From positions 930,001 through 994,000 of the forward strand of contig OZ244625.1 in assembly GCA_965218555.1 (NCBI GenBank): a DNA stretch of 64,000 nt, in the 5' to 3' direction. A program made the translations under genes and the position numbers. The notes under the pieces were generated by a model that saw only the letters and a program-made list of their open reading frames with translations, searched no databases and was not told where the DNA came from. Shown here one piece after another: positions 37,852 through 45,736 of this stretch. This DNA comes from JAPPLB01 sp965218555. Lineage in GTDB: Bacteria; Acidobacteriota; Terriglobia; Bryobacterales; UBA6623. Every line of letters starts with the position of its first letter. Within the stretch, counting starts at the first letter, position 1.

Positions 37852-39165
37852 CTAAGCCTCTTCCAAACCTCTTAGCACTTCGCCCATCTGCTCGATCACC
37901 CCATTCGTTTCCTCTTCGGTAATCACATAGGGCGGCATGAAATAGAGCACATTGCCGAGCGGCCTGAGCAGCACACCGCGGTCCAGGAACTCTCGATAAA
38001 GTCGTGGTCCGATATCTGACAGATATCCTTCACCCTCGACCAGCTCGACAATCCCCACGCCGCCGATCACGCGCACATCGCCGACGCAATTGAGTGACCG
38101 CATTGGTTCGAGCCCCTCGCGGAGCTGCTTTTCGAGAGCCGCGATTCGCTGGAGCGTGCCCTCTTCCTGAAAAACATCGAGGCTCGCCAGCCCCACGGCG
38201 CACCCCAGAGGATTCGCCGTGAACGAGTGCCCGTGGAAGAACATCTTCGAGCGATCGTCACTCAAGAATGCTTCGTAGACGTCGTCAGTCGCCACGGTCG
38301 CCGCGAGCGGCAAATACCCTGCAGAGAGTCCTTTCGACAAGCACGCTATGTCCGGACGGACCGGTCCATGCTCGCATGCGAACATGCGCCCGGTGCGTCC
38401 GAAGCCGGTCATTACCTCGTCGGCGATCAGCAGAGTCTTGTGCTCGTCACAGAGTCTTCGAACGCCGGTCAAAAACTCACGAGGCCAGACGATCATTCCA
38501 CCCGCGGCCTGCAGCATCGGCTCGACGATCACACCGGCCACACGTCCTTTCTCCTCGCGCAGGATCTGCTCAAGGCTACCCAGGCAGTCGATCGCGCAGG
38601 TCTGGCGTTGCAATCCCAAAGGGCAGCGGTAGCAGTAAGGCACTTCGGCCCGCGCTACCCGGAACAGCATGCCCTCGAACGCCTTGGTGAACACCGACTG
38701 CTCGCTCACCGACATCGTGCCGACCGTGTCGCCGTGATACGCGAACTTGAGAGCGACAAACAACCGCCGCTCCAGCTCGCCGCAGTTGCGCCAATACTGG
38801 TAGGCCATCTTCAAAGCCACTTCGACAGCCGTCGAACCATCGTCGGAATAAAAAATCCGATGTAAGCCTTCCGGCAGAACCTCCACCAACCGCTCCGCCA
38901 ACTCCACCGCCGGCCGGTGCGTGAAGCCGGCAAAGATCACGTGCTCGAGTTCCCGCGCCTGCCGCGCCAGCGCCTCGTTCAACTTCGGGTGGCTGTGTCC
39001 ATGGATGTTCACCCACCAGGATGAAATCCCATCGAGGATGCGCCGCCCGTCCTCCGTATACAGATAAACGCCTTCACCCCGCACCACCGGGATCGGTGGC
39101 GGCGCCGTCTGCATCTGCGTATACGGATGCCACAACCGCGCCCGATCCCGATCGACCAACGTCAT
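37852..39165 (-). CDS. bioA: Adenosylmethionine-8-amino-7-oxononanoate aminotransferase
   Basis: Makes 7,8-diaminopelargonate in biotin synthesis, using S-adenosylmethionine as amino donor and PLP as cofactor. The 437-residue protein starts MTLVDRDRARLWHPYTQ, the family N-terminus with the HPYTQ signature. The PLP region includes ADEVMTGFGRTG and the Schiff-base Lys in CLSKGLSAGYLPL. It follows bioD by 38 bases in the bioB-F-D-A order. Length is normal. Confidence 0.95.
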   Translation of the reverse strand: MTLVDRDRARLWHPYTQMQTAPPPIPVVRGEGVYLYTEDGRRILDGISSWWVNIHGHSHPKLNEALARQARELEHVIFAGFTHRPAVELAERLVEVLPEGLHRIFYSDDGSTAVEVALKMAYQYWRNCGELERRLFVALKFAYHGDTVGTMSVSEQSVFTKAFEGMLFRVARAEVPYCYRCPLGLQRQTCAIDCLGSLEQILREEKGRVAGVIVEPMLQAAGGMIVWPREFLTGVRRLCDEHKTLLIADEVMTGFGRTGRMFACEHGPVRPDIACLSKGLSAGYLPLAATVATDDVYEAFLSDDRSKMFFHGHSFTANPLGCAVGLASLDVFQEEGTLQRIAALEKQLREGLEPMRSLNCVGDVRVIGGVGIVELVEGEGYLSDIGPRLYREFLDRGVLLRPLGNVLYFMPPYVITEEETNGVIEQMGEVLRGLEEA

Positions 39166-39203
39166 TTCAGCCCTCTCACCAATCCGGAAAGCACGTCAGG
39201 AAC

Positions 39204-39872
39204 CTACGGTGCAGGATTCCTGAGAAGTGACCCTTCCTGATCCAAACTCGCTGCCGCCCAACTTCCCACCGCCGCCGCCGTCAGCTCACCAAAAACAGGC
39301 ATCTCCCCCACTACCACCGTGTTCCCGTAGCGTTCGATCGCCCGCCGGTTCTCTTCGTTGCGCTCGCCCACCATCACGACACCCGTCACAAGCAGTGAAC
39401 GCGCTCGCAGAGCCTCCAGAGCCTGCAAAGTATGGTTGATGGTCCCCAGTCCTGACCGCGCCGCCACGAGTACCGGCAATCCCAGTCGCGCCATCCAATC
39501 CGTCATGAGTTCCGAGTCATTCAGCGGGACCAACACTCCCCCCGCCCCTTCGACCATCCAGGCGCGATCCTTCGAAAGCCGCGACACCATCGCTTCGAGG
39601 TCCTCGATCGCGATTGTCTCGCCGACCAGCCGGGCCGCCAAGTGCGGCGATAACGGCCGCGGGAGTCGGATGCCCTCGGCAAAAATCTCCGCTTCCGAAC
39701 AAGCCCCCAATTCGCGAACGACGGCTGTGTCGTCGTCCTCCTCGATGCCGGTCTGGATTGGCTTCCAGTATCCGATCGGACCGACTTTGCGGTAACGGTG
39801 CATCAACGCGGCGCAAACAATCGTCTTGCCGACGCTCGTATCCGTGCCGGTCACAAAGAGGCCGCGCGGCAT
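39204..39872 (-). CDS. bioD: Dethiobiotin synthetase
   Basis: Closes the ureido ring of dethiobiotin with CO2 and ATP. ATG 39872 gives 222 residues starting MPRGLFVTGTDTSVGKT, the family's P-loop start; the frame's longer start adds 11 residues without support. A second motif VEGAGGVLVPL (about residue 110) matches the conserved EGAGG block. The gene overlaps the end of bioF by 22 bases, so the two are likely coupled. AAGGTGG provides a ribosome site inside bioF. Confidence 0.93.
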   Translation of the reverse strand: MPRGLFVTGTDTSVGKTIVCAALMHRYRKVGPIGYWKPIQTGIEEDDDTAVVRELGACSEAEIFAEGIRLPRPLSPHLAARLVGETIAIEDLEAMVSRLSKDRAWMVEGAGGVLVPLNDSELMTDWMARLGLPVLVAARSGLGTINHTLQALEALRARSLLVTGVVMVGERNEENRRAIERYGNTVVVGEMPVFGELTAAAVGSWAAASLDQEGSLLRNPAP

Positions 39873-41005
39873 GCCACCTTCTCTGCGAGCGCCGTGACTA
39901 AACACGACCGGAGTGCTTCGAGGTCCGCCTCACAAAGCTTGGCGTTCACTGACACCCGAAGCCGCGCTGTTCCCTGCGGCACGGTCGGCGGACGGATGGC
40001 GCGCACGTCGAAGCCGTCTTTCTGCAAGGCCTCTGCCACGGCCATGGCTCGCTCGTTGTCTCCCAGCACGATCGGAATGATCTGCGACTCACCTTCGGGC
40101 ACGCGAACACCCATCTCAGCCAGCATTGCCCGTAGTTTTCCGGCGAACCGCAGCGTCCGCACGCGAAGCTCGGGTTCTCGCACAACCACACTCAACGCGG
40201 CATTCAGCGCGGCCGCCAAAGATGGAGGCGGCGCCGTCGTAAAAACGAACGTTCGGGCCCGCTGAATCAGAAACTCGATCGCCCACCGCGGACCCGCGAC
40301 AAACGCCCCGCACACCCCCAACGCCTTGCCCGCGGTGTTCACGCTCAGGAAGACGTCACGGCCCACACCGGCCTGCTCGATCCGACCGGCGCCGCGTTCA
40401 CCGAAGACGCCCACGGCGTGGGCCTCGTCGACGATCAGAGCCGTACCGGTCTCGCGGCATAGCTCCGCGTAGTCCTCGAGCGGTGCGAAGTCGCCGTCCA
40501 TGCTGAACAGCGATTCGGTCACGAGGAAACGTTGTCGCGGCGCCTGCTCTGAAACCAGGGAGGCGCGCAGAGCCCGCACGTCGCAGTGCGGAAAGATGAC
40601 TCGCCGCGCCCGCCCGAGCCGCATCCCATCGATCAAACTGGCGTGATTCAACTCATCTGAAAAAACGACATCGCCTTCTTGGAGGAAAGACGACAACACG
40701 CCCAGATTCGCCGCGTAGCCGCTGGTGAAGTAGAGGCTCGCCTCAGTCCCCTTCCAATCGGCGAAGCGGCGCTCGATGTCGTGGAAGGCCTTGCGCTCTC
40801 CACGGAGCAAACGGGAAGCCGTCGATCCGATGCCCTCCTGCAAAACCGCCTGCGTCATCGCAGCGCGGATCAACGGATGGTTGGCCAGCCCCAGGTAGTC
40901 GTTCGACGAGAGATCGATTCCCGAGGGGCTCCGCAGTTCCCTTCGCAGGCCTTGGGCGTCAAGTTCGCCCAAAAAGCGGCGGGTACGGTCTTCCAGCTCA
41001 GCCAT
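39851..41005 (-). CDS. bioF: 8-amino-7-oxononanoate synthase
   Basis: Condenses pimeloyl-thioester with alanine, PLP-dependent. The 384-residue protein has the SNDYLGL block (near 30-40), GSTASRLLRGE, VDEAHAVGVFGERG and the Schiff-base region TAGKALG (about residue 240). It starts at ATG 41005, overlapping the last bases of bioB by 8 bases (ATGGCTGA), a translational coupling arrangement. The pimeloyl-supplying genes bioC, bioH or bioW are not in the window. Confidence 0.94.
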   Translation of the reverse strand: MAELEDRTRRFLGELDAQGLRRELRSPSGIDLSSNDYLGLANHPLIRAAMTQAVLQEGIGSTASRLLRGERKAFHDIERRFADWKGTEASLYFTSGYAANLGVLSSFLQEGDVVFSDELNHASLIDGMRLGRARRVIFPHCDVRALRASLVSEQAPRQRFLVTESLFSMDGDFAPLEDYAELCRETGTALIVDEAHAVGVFGERGAGRIEQAGVGRDVFLSVNTAGKALGVCGAFVAGPRWAIEFLIQRARTFVFTTAPPPSLAAALNAALSVVVREPELRVRTLRFAGKLRAMLAEMGVRVPEGESQIIPIVLGDNERAMAVAEALQKDGFDVRAIRPPTVPQGTARLRVSVNAKLCEADLEALRSCLVTALAEKVACRAASL

Positions 41006-42062
41006 GATCGGCTTTCGCGGCTATGGGGAGCGGCGCCTCTTCGCGCCCTGCCACGGTGACCGGCTCGTTCATGAGCCGCATGCCCAGTTTGTCGAGCAAT
41101 TGCCGATCCCGGTCCATCTCGGGATTGGCCGTGGTGAGCAGCCTGTCGCCCATGAAGATCGAATTCGCTCCGCCGATGAAGCACAGCGCCTGCGCCTCGT
41201 CAGATAGCGACAATCGCCCGGCGCTCAGCCGCACCATCGACGCCGGCATCAGGATGCGCGCCGTCGCCACCATGCGCACCATCTCCAGAGGATCCACGCT
41301 CCGCTGAACCGCCAGCGGCGTCCCCTCTACCCGCACCAGCAGGTTGATGGGCACGCTTTCCGGATGCGGGTTCTGAATCGCCAGTTCCCGCAGAAGCCCG
41401 ATGCGATCGGCGCGGCTCTCGCCCATCCCAATGATGCCGCCGCAGCAAACGGTGATTCCCGCGGCGCGCACGCGGCCCAAAGTATCGAGCCGCTCCTGGT
41501 AGCGGCGTGTCGTGATGATTTCGCCGTAGAACTCCGGCGAGGTGTCCAAATTATGGTTGTACGCCGTCAGACCTGCTTCGGCGAGCCTTTCGGCCTGTTG
41601 TCGGGTCAGCATGCCGAGAGTGCAACACGCCTCCAGTCCTAATGAACGGACGCCCCGCACCATCTCGACGACCCGCTCGAATTCCTCGCCCTCGGGGGCA
41701 TCACGCCACGCCGCCCCCATGCAGAACCGCGTAGCGCCGTTGTCCCGCGCCGTCACCGCTGCGTGTAACGTTTCGTCGACGCTCAGCAGAGCTTGCGCAT
41801 CGACCCCAGTCTTGTAACGAGCCGACTGCGGGCAATAGGCGCAATCCTCCGGGCAGCCCCCCGTCTTGATGCTGAGGAGAGTGCATCCCTGCACTTCGTG
41901 CGGGTTGTGAAATGCACGATGCGCAGTCTGGGCGCAATACAGGAGCTCGGGGAGAGGCAGATCAAGAAGGCTCGCGATTTCCGCGGCGGTCCAGTCATGG
42001 CGCAACGGGGGTCGATGGGTGGATGTCTCCATGAAGGCAAAGTCGGCAGTCAAGCCCTCCAT
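40998..42062 (-). CDS. bioB: Biotin synthase (radical SAM)
   Basis: Inserts sulphur into dethiobiotin using S-adenosylmethionine radical chemistry. The protein has about 354 residues. The 4Fe-4S motif CPEDCAYC (CxxxCxxC) is near residues 69-76, and further conserved Cys and Arg residues for the auxiliary 2Fe-2S cluster are present (EACCTLGM; MVRLSAGR). The start is 42062 or, more like the family, 42032 (METSTH). It is the first gene of the minus-strand biotin operon. No BirA box was recognised upstream. Confidence 0.95.
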   Translation of the reverse strand: MEGLTADFAFMETSTHRPPLRHDWTAAEIASLLDLPLPELLYCAQTAHRAFHNPHEVQGCTLLSIKTGGCPEDCAYCPQSARYKTGVDAQALLSVDETLHAAVTARDNGATRFCMGAAWRDAPEGEEFERVVEMVRGVRSLGLEACCTLGMLTRQQAERLAEAGLTAYNHNLDTSPEFYGEIITTRRYQERLDTLGRVRAAGITVCCGGIIGMGESRADRIGLLRELAIQNPHPESVPINLLVRVEGTPLAVQRSVDPLEMVRMVATARILMPASMVRLSAGRLSLSDEAQALCFIGGANSIFMGDRLLTTANPEMDRDRQLLDKLGMRLMNEPVTVAGREEAPLPIAAKADHG

Positions 42063-42102
42063 TATGCGACACCGCCAACGACTGCGGGGGATTGCGATGC
42101 GC

Positions 42103-42108
42103 TATAAT
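42103..42108 (+). promoter_or_regulatory. Putative -10 box for the DUF2061 gene
   Basis: TATAAT lies 35 bases before the DUF2061 start in the short divergent gap between it and bioB. No clear -35 hexamer was found. Confidence 0.35.
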
Positions 42109-42142
42109 CACCTTAATTCCTATCGATAAATAGGAGATTGTG

Positions 42143-42364
42143 GTGGAGAGCCACCAGCGCAGCATCGCCAAAGCCGCCAGCTATCGCTTCTTCGGCTCCC
42201 TGCTCACCGCTCTGATTGCCTACGTCCTGAGCGGCGCATGGGACGTGGCTCTGGGCGTGGGTCTTCTCGATTCCGTCGCCAAGATGGCGGCCTATTTCCT
42301 CCACGAGCGCCTCTGGGCGCGGATCAAGTGGGGCACTCCAAGGCCGCCTGACTATCAGATCTAG
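42143..42364 (+). CDS. DUF2061 small membrane protein
   Basis: This 73-residue protein (GTG 42143; AGGAG at 42132-42136 gives 6-base spacing, whereas GTG 42140 gives 3) has the family blocks KAASYRFFGSLLTALIAYVL and LLDSVAKMAAYFLHERLW. It has two transmembrane segments. DUF2061 proteins are small inner-membrane proteins of unknown function, sometimes beside sulfate-assimilation genes. Nothing here indicates a role. It is divergent from bioB. Confidence 0.85.
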   Translation: MESHQRSIAKAASYRFFGSLLTALIAYVLSGAWDVALGVGLLDSVAKMAAYFLHERLWARIKWGTPRPPDYQI

Positions 42365-42469
42365 AAGGGGCCGCAGGGGGACAGTGGGTCAAGAGTCAGA
42401 AGAGTTGCTGCCAAAGAGGGGCATCGGAACCGTGGTTCCGCTTACTCTCAATGGGCCAGAACAGCCAAA

Positions 42470-43213
42470 ATGGAATATCCTGGGCATGTATGTCTGCTAG
42501 CCCTACTCGCTCACCTCATTCCACGATTCGTTAACAAAGCTGAGCCAGCCGCGACAAAAGCTCTTGCATACGTCCTGCGCGCACCGGATGTCGCGAGGGA
42601 GTTCGTCACCATCGTGGGCCAGACCGGCATTAATCCGTTCACGCCGGGACGCATCGGGGCCGAAGAACAACACGGGAATAGTGTTCCGGATTTGACGATC
42701 TGTGACACGGACGGGGCCATCCGGATCTTCGTCGAGAATAAGTTCTGGGCCGGACTGACGGCCGCGCAACCTGTGGCCTACCTTGAGGAGTTGCCGGAGG
42801 ATCCGCCGTCTGTACTCCTTTTGATCGTCCCGCACCAGCGTATGGACAGCGTCTGGAGTGAGTTGAAGGAGAGGTGTGGACTCCACGAGATCGTTCTTGC
42901 GAGGGAGTCCAGGACGAAAGACATCACCTGGGCGCGGGTGGGCAAGCGCACCATGGCGATCACGAGTTGGAAATATGTCCTTGAGAGGTTGCGACAAGCG
43001 GCCAATGCCGTAGGGAATGAAGCACTTGAGCAGGACATCGTTCAACTTCGGGGACTGACCGAACAGATGGACACGGCTGAGTTCTTACCGCTGCAGGGGG
43101 ATGAAGTTACCGACGTGAACGTGGCGCGCCGCCTGATCAACTATAGCGACTTGATCAAAGAGATCACCGAGCGGGTCAAAGCGGATGGACTGTCAAGGGC
43201 GGAGCAAAATTAG
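42470..43213 (+). CDS. PD-(D/E)XK nuclease family protein, truncated by IS21 element
   Basis: The 247-codon frame has the nuclease core: VPDLTICD near residue 67 and VENKFWAG near 85, giving the PD...E-x-K pattern. A Gln in the following helix (AAQPVAYLEELP) also fits. Related proteins usually continue for 100 or more residues. Here the coding sequence runs into the left end of an IS21-type element at 43191 and stops 8 codons later, so it is probably a truncated gene. The role of intact relatives is uncertain; many occur in defence or mobile contexts. A perfect inverted repeat GGAACC-GT-GGTTCC lies upstream at 42427-42440. Confidence 0.7.
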   Translation: MEYPGHVCLLALLAHLIPRFVNKAEPAATKALAYVLRAPDVAREFVTIVGQTGINPFTPGRIGAEEQHGNSVPDLTICDTDGAIRIFVENKFWAGLTAAQPVAYLEELPEDPPSVLLLIVPHQRMDSVWSELKERCGLHEIVLARESRTKDITWARVGKRTMAITSWKYVLERLRQAANAVGNEALEQDIVQLRGLTEQMDTAEFLPLQGDEVTDVNVARRLINYSDLIKEITERVKADGLSRAEQN

Positions 43214-43285
43214 GCCACTGGGGCGGAGTAAAAGTAGACCGTCTCAGGGAGAGGACTCGTTTCTGAAAGCGGCTGGGCGGGGGGA

Positions 43286-44053
43286 TCAGGGGGAGGAAGA
43301 ACGCTTCCGGGAACGCTTACTCTGCTGGAGACGGTAGCTCTCGCCGTTCATCTCCAAGATATGGACGTGGTGGGTGAGACGATCCAGCAAAGCGCCGGTC
43401 AGCCGCTCGGAGCCGAAGATCTCCGTCCACTCGTTGAAGGGTAGGTTCGAGGTGACCAGCGTCGAGGCCCGCTCGTAGCGCTGGCTGAAGATCTCGAACA
43501 GTAACTCCGAGCCCGTCTTCGACAAGGGGACGTAGCCCAGCTCGTCGACGATCAGCAGGTCTTGCTTGGCCAGCTGTTTTTGCAAGCGCAGGAGACGTTT
43601 GTCGTCACGCGCCTCGAGCAACTCGTGGACCAGCGCCGCGGCGGTGGCAAAGCGGACCCGATAGCCTTTCTGACAAGCGGCCAGCCCCAACGCCAGGGCA
43701 AGGTGCGTCTTGCCCGTACCGGAGTTGCCCAGCGCCAGCACGTTCTCTCTGCGATCCAGATACTCCGAGCGCGCCAGCTCCAGGACCAAGCTCTTGTTCA
43801 GCGACGGAATCGAGCGGAACTCGAAGGTCTCCAGGCTCTTGAGCACCGGGAACTTGGCGGTCTTGATGCGGCGCTCGGTGGCGCGCTGTTCGCGATCGAG
43901 CAGCTCCAGCTCACTGAGTCGCAGCAGATAGCGCGGACAGTCCAGACCTTCGGCCGCGCATTGCCGCGCCACTTTGTCGTACTCGCGCAGGAAGGTTGGC
44001 AGCCGCAGCGCCTTCAGCTGCGCTTCCAGCAGCACTTTCGGCTTGGCCGTCAC
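43286..44053 (-). CDS. istB: IS21 helper ATPase IstB
   Basis: IstB is the AAA+ ATP-dependent helper of IS21 transposition; it selects target DNA and stimulates the transposase. The 255-residue protein has Walker A GNSGTGKTHLALALG near residue 105 and Walker B LLIVDELGYVPL near 165. Length is normal and no damage is seen. Its ATG overlaps the istA stop (ATGA). Confidence 0.93.
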   Translation of the reverse strand: MTAKPKVLLEAQLKALRLPTFLREYDKVARQCAAEGLDCPRYLLRLSELELLDREQRATERRIKTAKFPVLKSLETFEFRSIPSLNKSLVLELARSEYLDRRENVLALGNSGTGKTHLALALGLAACQKGYRVRFATAAALVHELLEARDDKRLLRLQKQLAKQDLLIVDELGYVPLSKTGSELLFEIFSQRYERASTLVTSNLPFNEWTEIFGSERLTGALLDRLTHHVHILEMNGESYRLQQSKRSRKRSSSP

Positions 44054-45402
44054 TCGGCTCCCGCGTCCACCAGCGCCAGATAGTCCGCCGCTGCGGTCGT
44101 CGCCACCCGCGCCGTGGGCAGATGGGGATAATTCTCAAGTTCCAGCCGGGGTGGGCGCTGTTCGATGCGACACAGCACGAGATGCTTGACGGCATCGAAA
44201 GAGATCGCGCCGAGCCGTAAGGCGTCCCCTACGGCAGCACGGACTTCTTCGAGCGGAACGTCCTCGAGCAGACGCAGTACCTGGACATACTCTCGAGCTC
44301 CAGCCTTGCCGAGCCGCGCTTCGAGCAGCCGGCGCAGTCCAGCAAACTCCTCGGGCAACTGCCAGCCTTCCAGCGGCGCTGCTTGCTCGAGTGCTCCGGT
44401 CTTGCGCTCCAGTAGGGCCAGATAGTGCAGCGGGTGAAAGATCAGCCCCTCACGCCCATAGCTGCGCCGATGCCGTGCGATCTCCTCGCTGCCGGCGCAG
44501 ATGACGACTTTGTCCACATAGCCCTTGATGAGCACTTGGCGGTGTCCGTACTTGGTCGGCACCGAGTAGTCGTTGGTGTGGTAGCGCACCAGCGACAACG
44601 ACGTCACTCTCCCAGGACGTGTCTCGCAGGCCTCATACGCCGCTGCCGGCAGCGCTAACAGCGCTTGTCGATCACGCTCGAAGCGCTCTCCGATCTTCTC
44701 TCGATGCCCGCGTTGCCGGCGCTCTCGCCTCTTGCGGCACTGCTCTTCCAGCCATACGTTCAACGCTTCCCAGCTTGGGAACCGGGGCCGCGGTACGAAG
44801 AAGCTCCGTCGGGCGACCTTCACAAGGTTCTCAACCTTCCCCTTGTCGTTTCCCTTGCCCGGCCTCCCAAAACGCTCTGCGAACAAGTAGTGCGACTGCA
44901 GCTCCGAGAACGCCTGCGTCTTCTGCCGCGTCCCGTCGCCTAGGATCCGCGCCACCGCCAGCGTTGTGTTGTCGTAGAGAATCCGTCGTGGCACGCCACC
45001 CCAGTAGCGAAACGCCTCGACGTGCCCCGGCGGATGCGTCAGCGGCACGAACATCTCGCGCTGCGAGGTCCGCTTCAGCCGCACGTAGTCTTTGATGATG
45101 GTGTAGCCGCCCGCGAAGTCGTGCTCGTCTCGGAGTCGTTCGAAGATACGTTTCGCCGTGTGCCGTTGCTTCTTCGGCAGCGCTAGGTCCGCCTCCAGGA
45201 TCTGGTCGATGATCGGCGTGTAGGCGTCGAGCTTCGGGCGTCGAATCGGCTCCTGCCGCCGATAGCCCGGCGGCGCGGCGTAGCGCAGCATCTTGCACAC
45301 GGTCTCGCGCGCCAGCCCGAAGCGCTGCGCCGCTTCTCTCTCGCTGACCCCTTCGACAAAGACCGCTCGGCGAACGCGTGCGTACAGCTCCACAGAGTAC
45401 AT
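44050..45402 (-). CDS. istA: IS21 transposase IstA with internal deletion
   Basis: IstA is the DDE transposase of IS21. By family similarity the start is ATG 45402 (MYSVELYARVRR); an in-frame GTG lies at 45420. An N-terminal HTH (SEREAAQRFGLARETVCKML) and the downstream catalytic parts are present: ILYDNT and GNDKGKVENLV. At about residue 127 the sequence jumps from THPPGH directly to VEAFRYWGGVP. Intact relatives have about 45-50 residues between these points, including the first catalytic Asp (DFGE-type motif). The protein is about 450 residues against about 500. The missing segment is recalled from the family, so this needs an alignment. Confidence 0.85.
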   Translation of the reverse strand: MYSVELYARVRRAVFVEGVSEREAAQRFGLARETVCKMLRYAAPPGYRRQEPIRRPKLDAYTPIIDQILEADLALPKKQRHTAKRIFERLRDEHDFAGGYTIIKDYVRLKRTSQREMFVPLTHPPGHVEAFRYWGGVPRRILYDNTTLAVARILGDGTRQKTQAFSELQSHYLFAERFGRPGKGNDKGKVENLVKVARRSFFVPRPRFPSWEALNVWLEEQCRKRRERRQRGHREKIGERFERDRQALLALPAAAYEACETRPGRVTSLSLVRYHTNDYSVPTKYGHRQVLIKGYVDKVVICAGSEEIARHRRSYGREGLIFHPLHYLALLERKTGALEQAAPLEGWQLPEEFAGLRRLLEARLGKAGAREYVQVLRLLEDVPLEEVRAAVGDALRLGAISFDAVKHLVLCRIEQRPPRLELENYPHLPTARVATTAAADYLALVDAGAE

Positions 45403-45736
45403 CCCTCCTGCATCACACAAAACACCCCAAGAATGTTTTATGAAACGCTGGCGGGCGGTCTAGTTTTGCTCCGCCACCAGCGGCCTCAAACGGCCGCCCT
45501 GTGGTCTATTTTCGCTCCGGCGCTTACACATTTAATATTGGTGATTTGTGCTAAATCCCGCCGCCGGATCAAGTAGTGAGATGGTCCGGATGGGATTCCT
45601 CCTCAACCATCGGATCGGCCGTTCCGACAAACAAACCAGCTCACGAACGTGGTCCATAGGCCCCTCTCGGACCGCGGAGCAGTCGCCTGTCCGGCCTGTG
45701 GTAAGGTCAACCCTATTGATCGAGAAGGAGCGGTGA

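Larger units (their letters stand above)
43191..45528 (-). mobile_element. IS21-family insertion sequence, probably inactive
   Basis: The element of about 2.34 kb encodes istA and istB on the minus strand. Its ends are inverted: TGTCAAGGGCGGAGCAAAAT at 43191 against the reverse complement of the right end, TGTAAGCGCCGGAGCGAAAA (45509-45528). Both ends continue with further related GCGGAG-AAAA-TAGACC copies (at 43220 and 45465), the repeated transposase-binding sites typical of IS21. No matching target-site duplication flanks it: GGATGGAC left, CATTTAAT right. IstA carries a deletion that should destroy activity. Confidence 0.85.
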
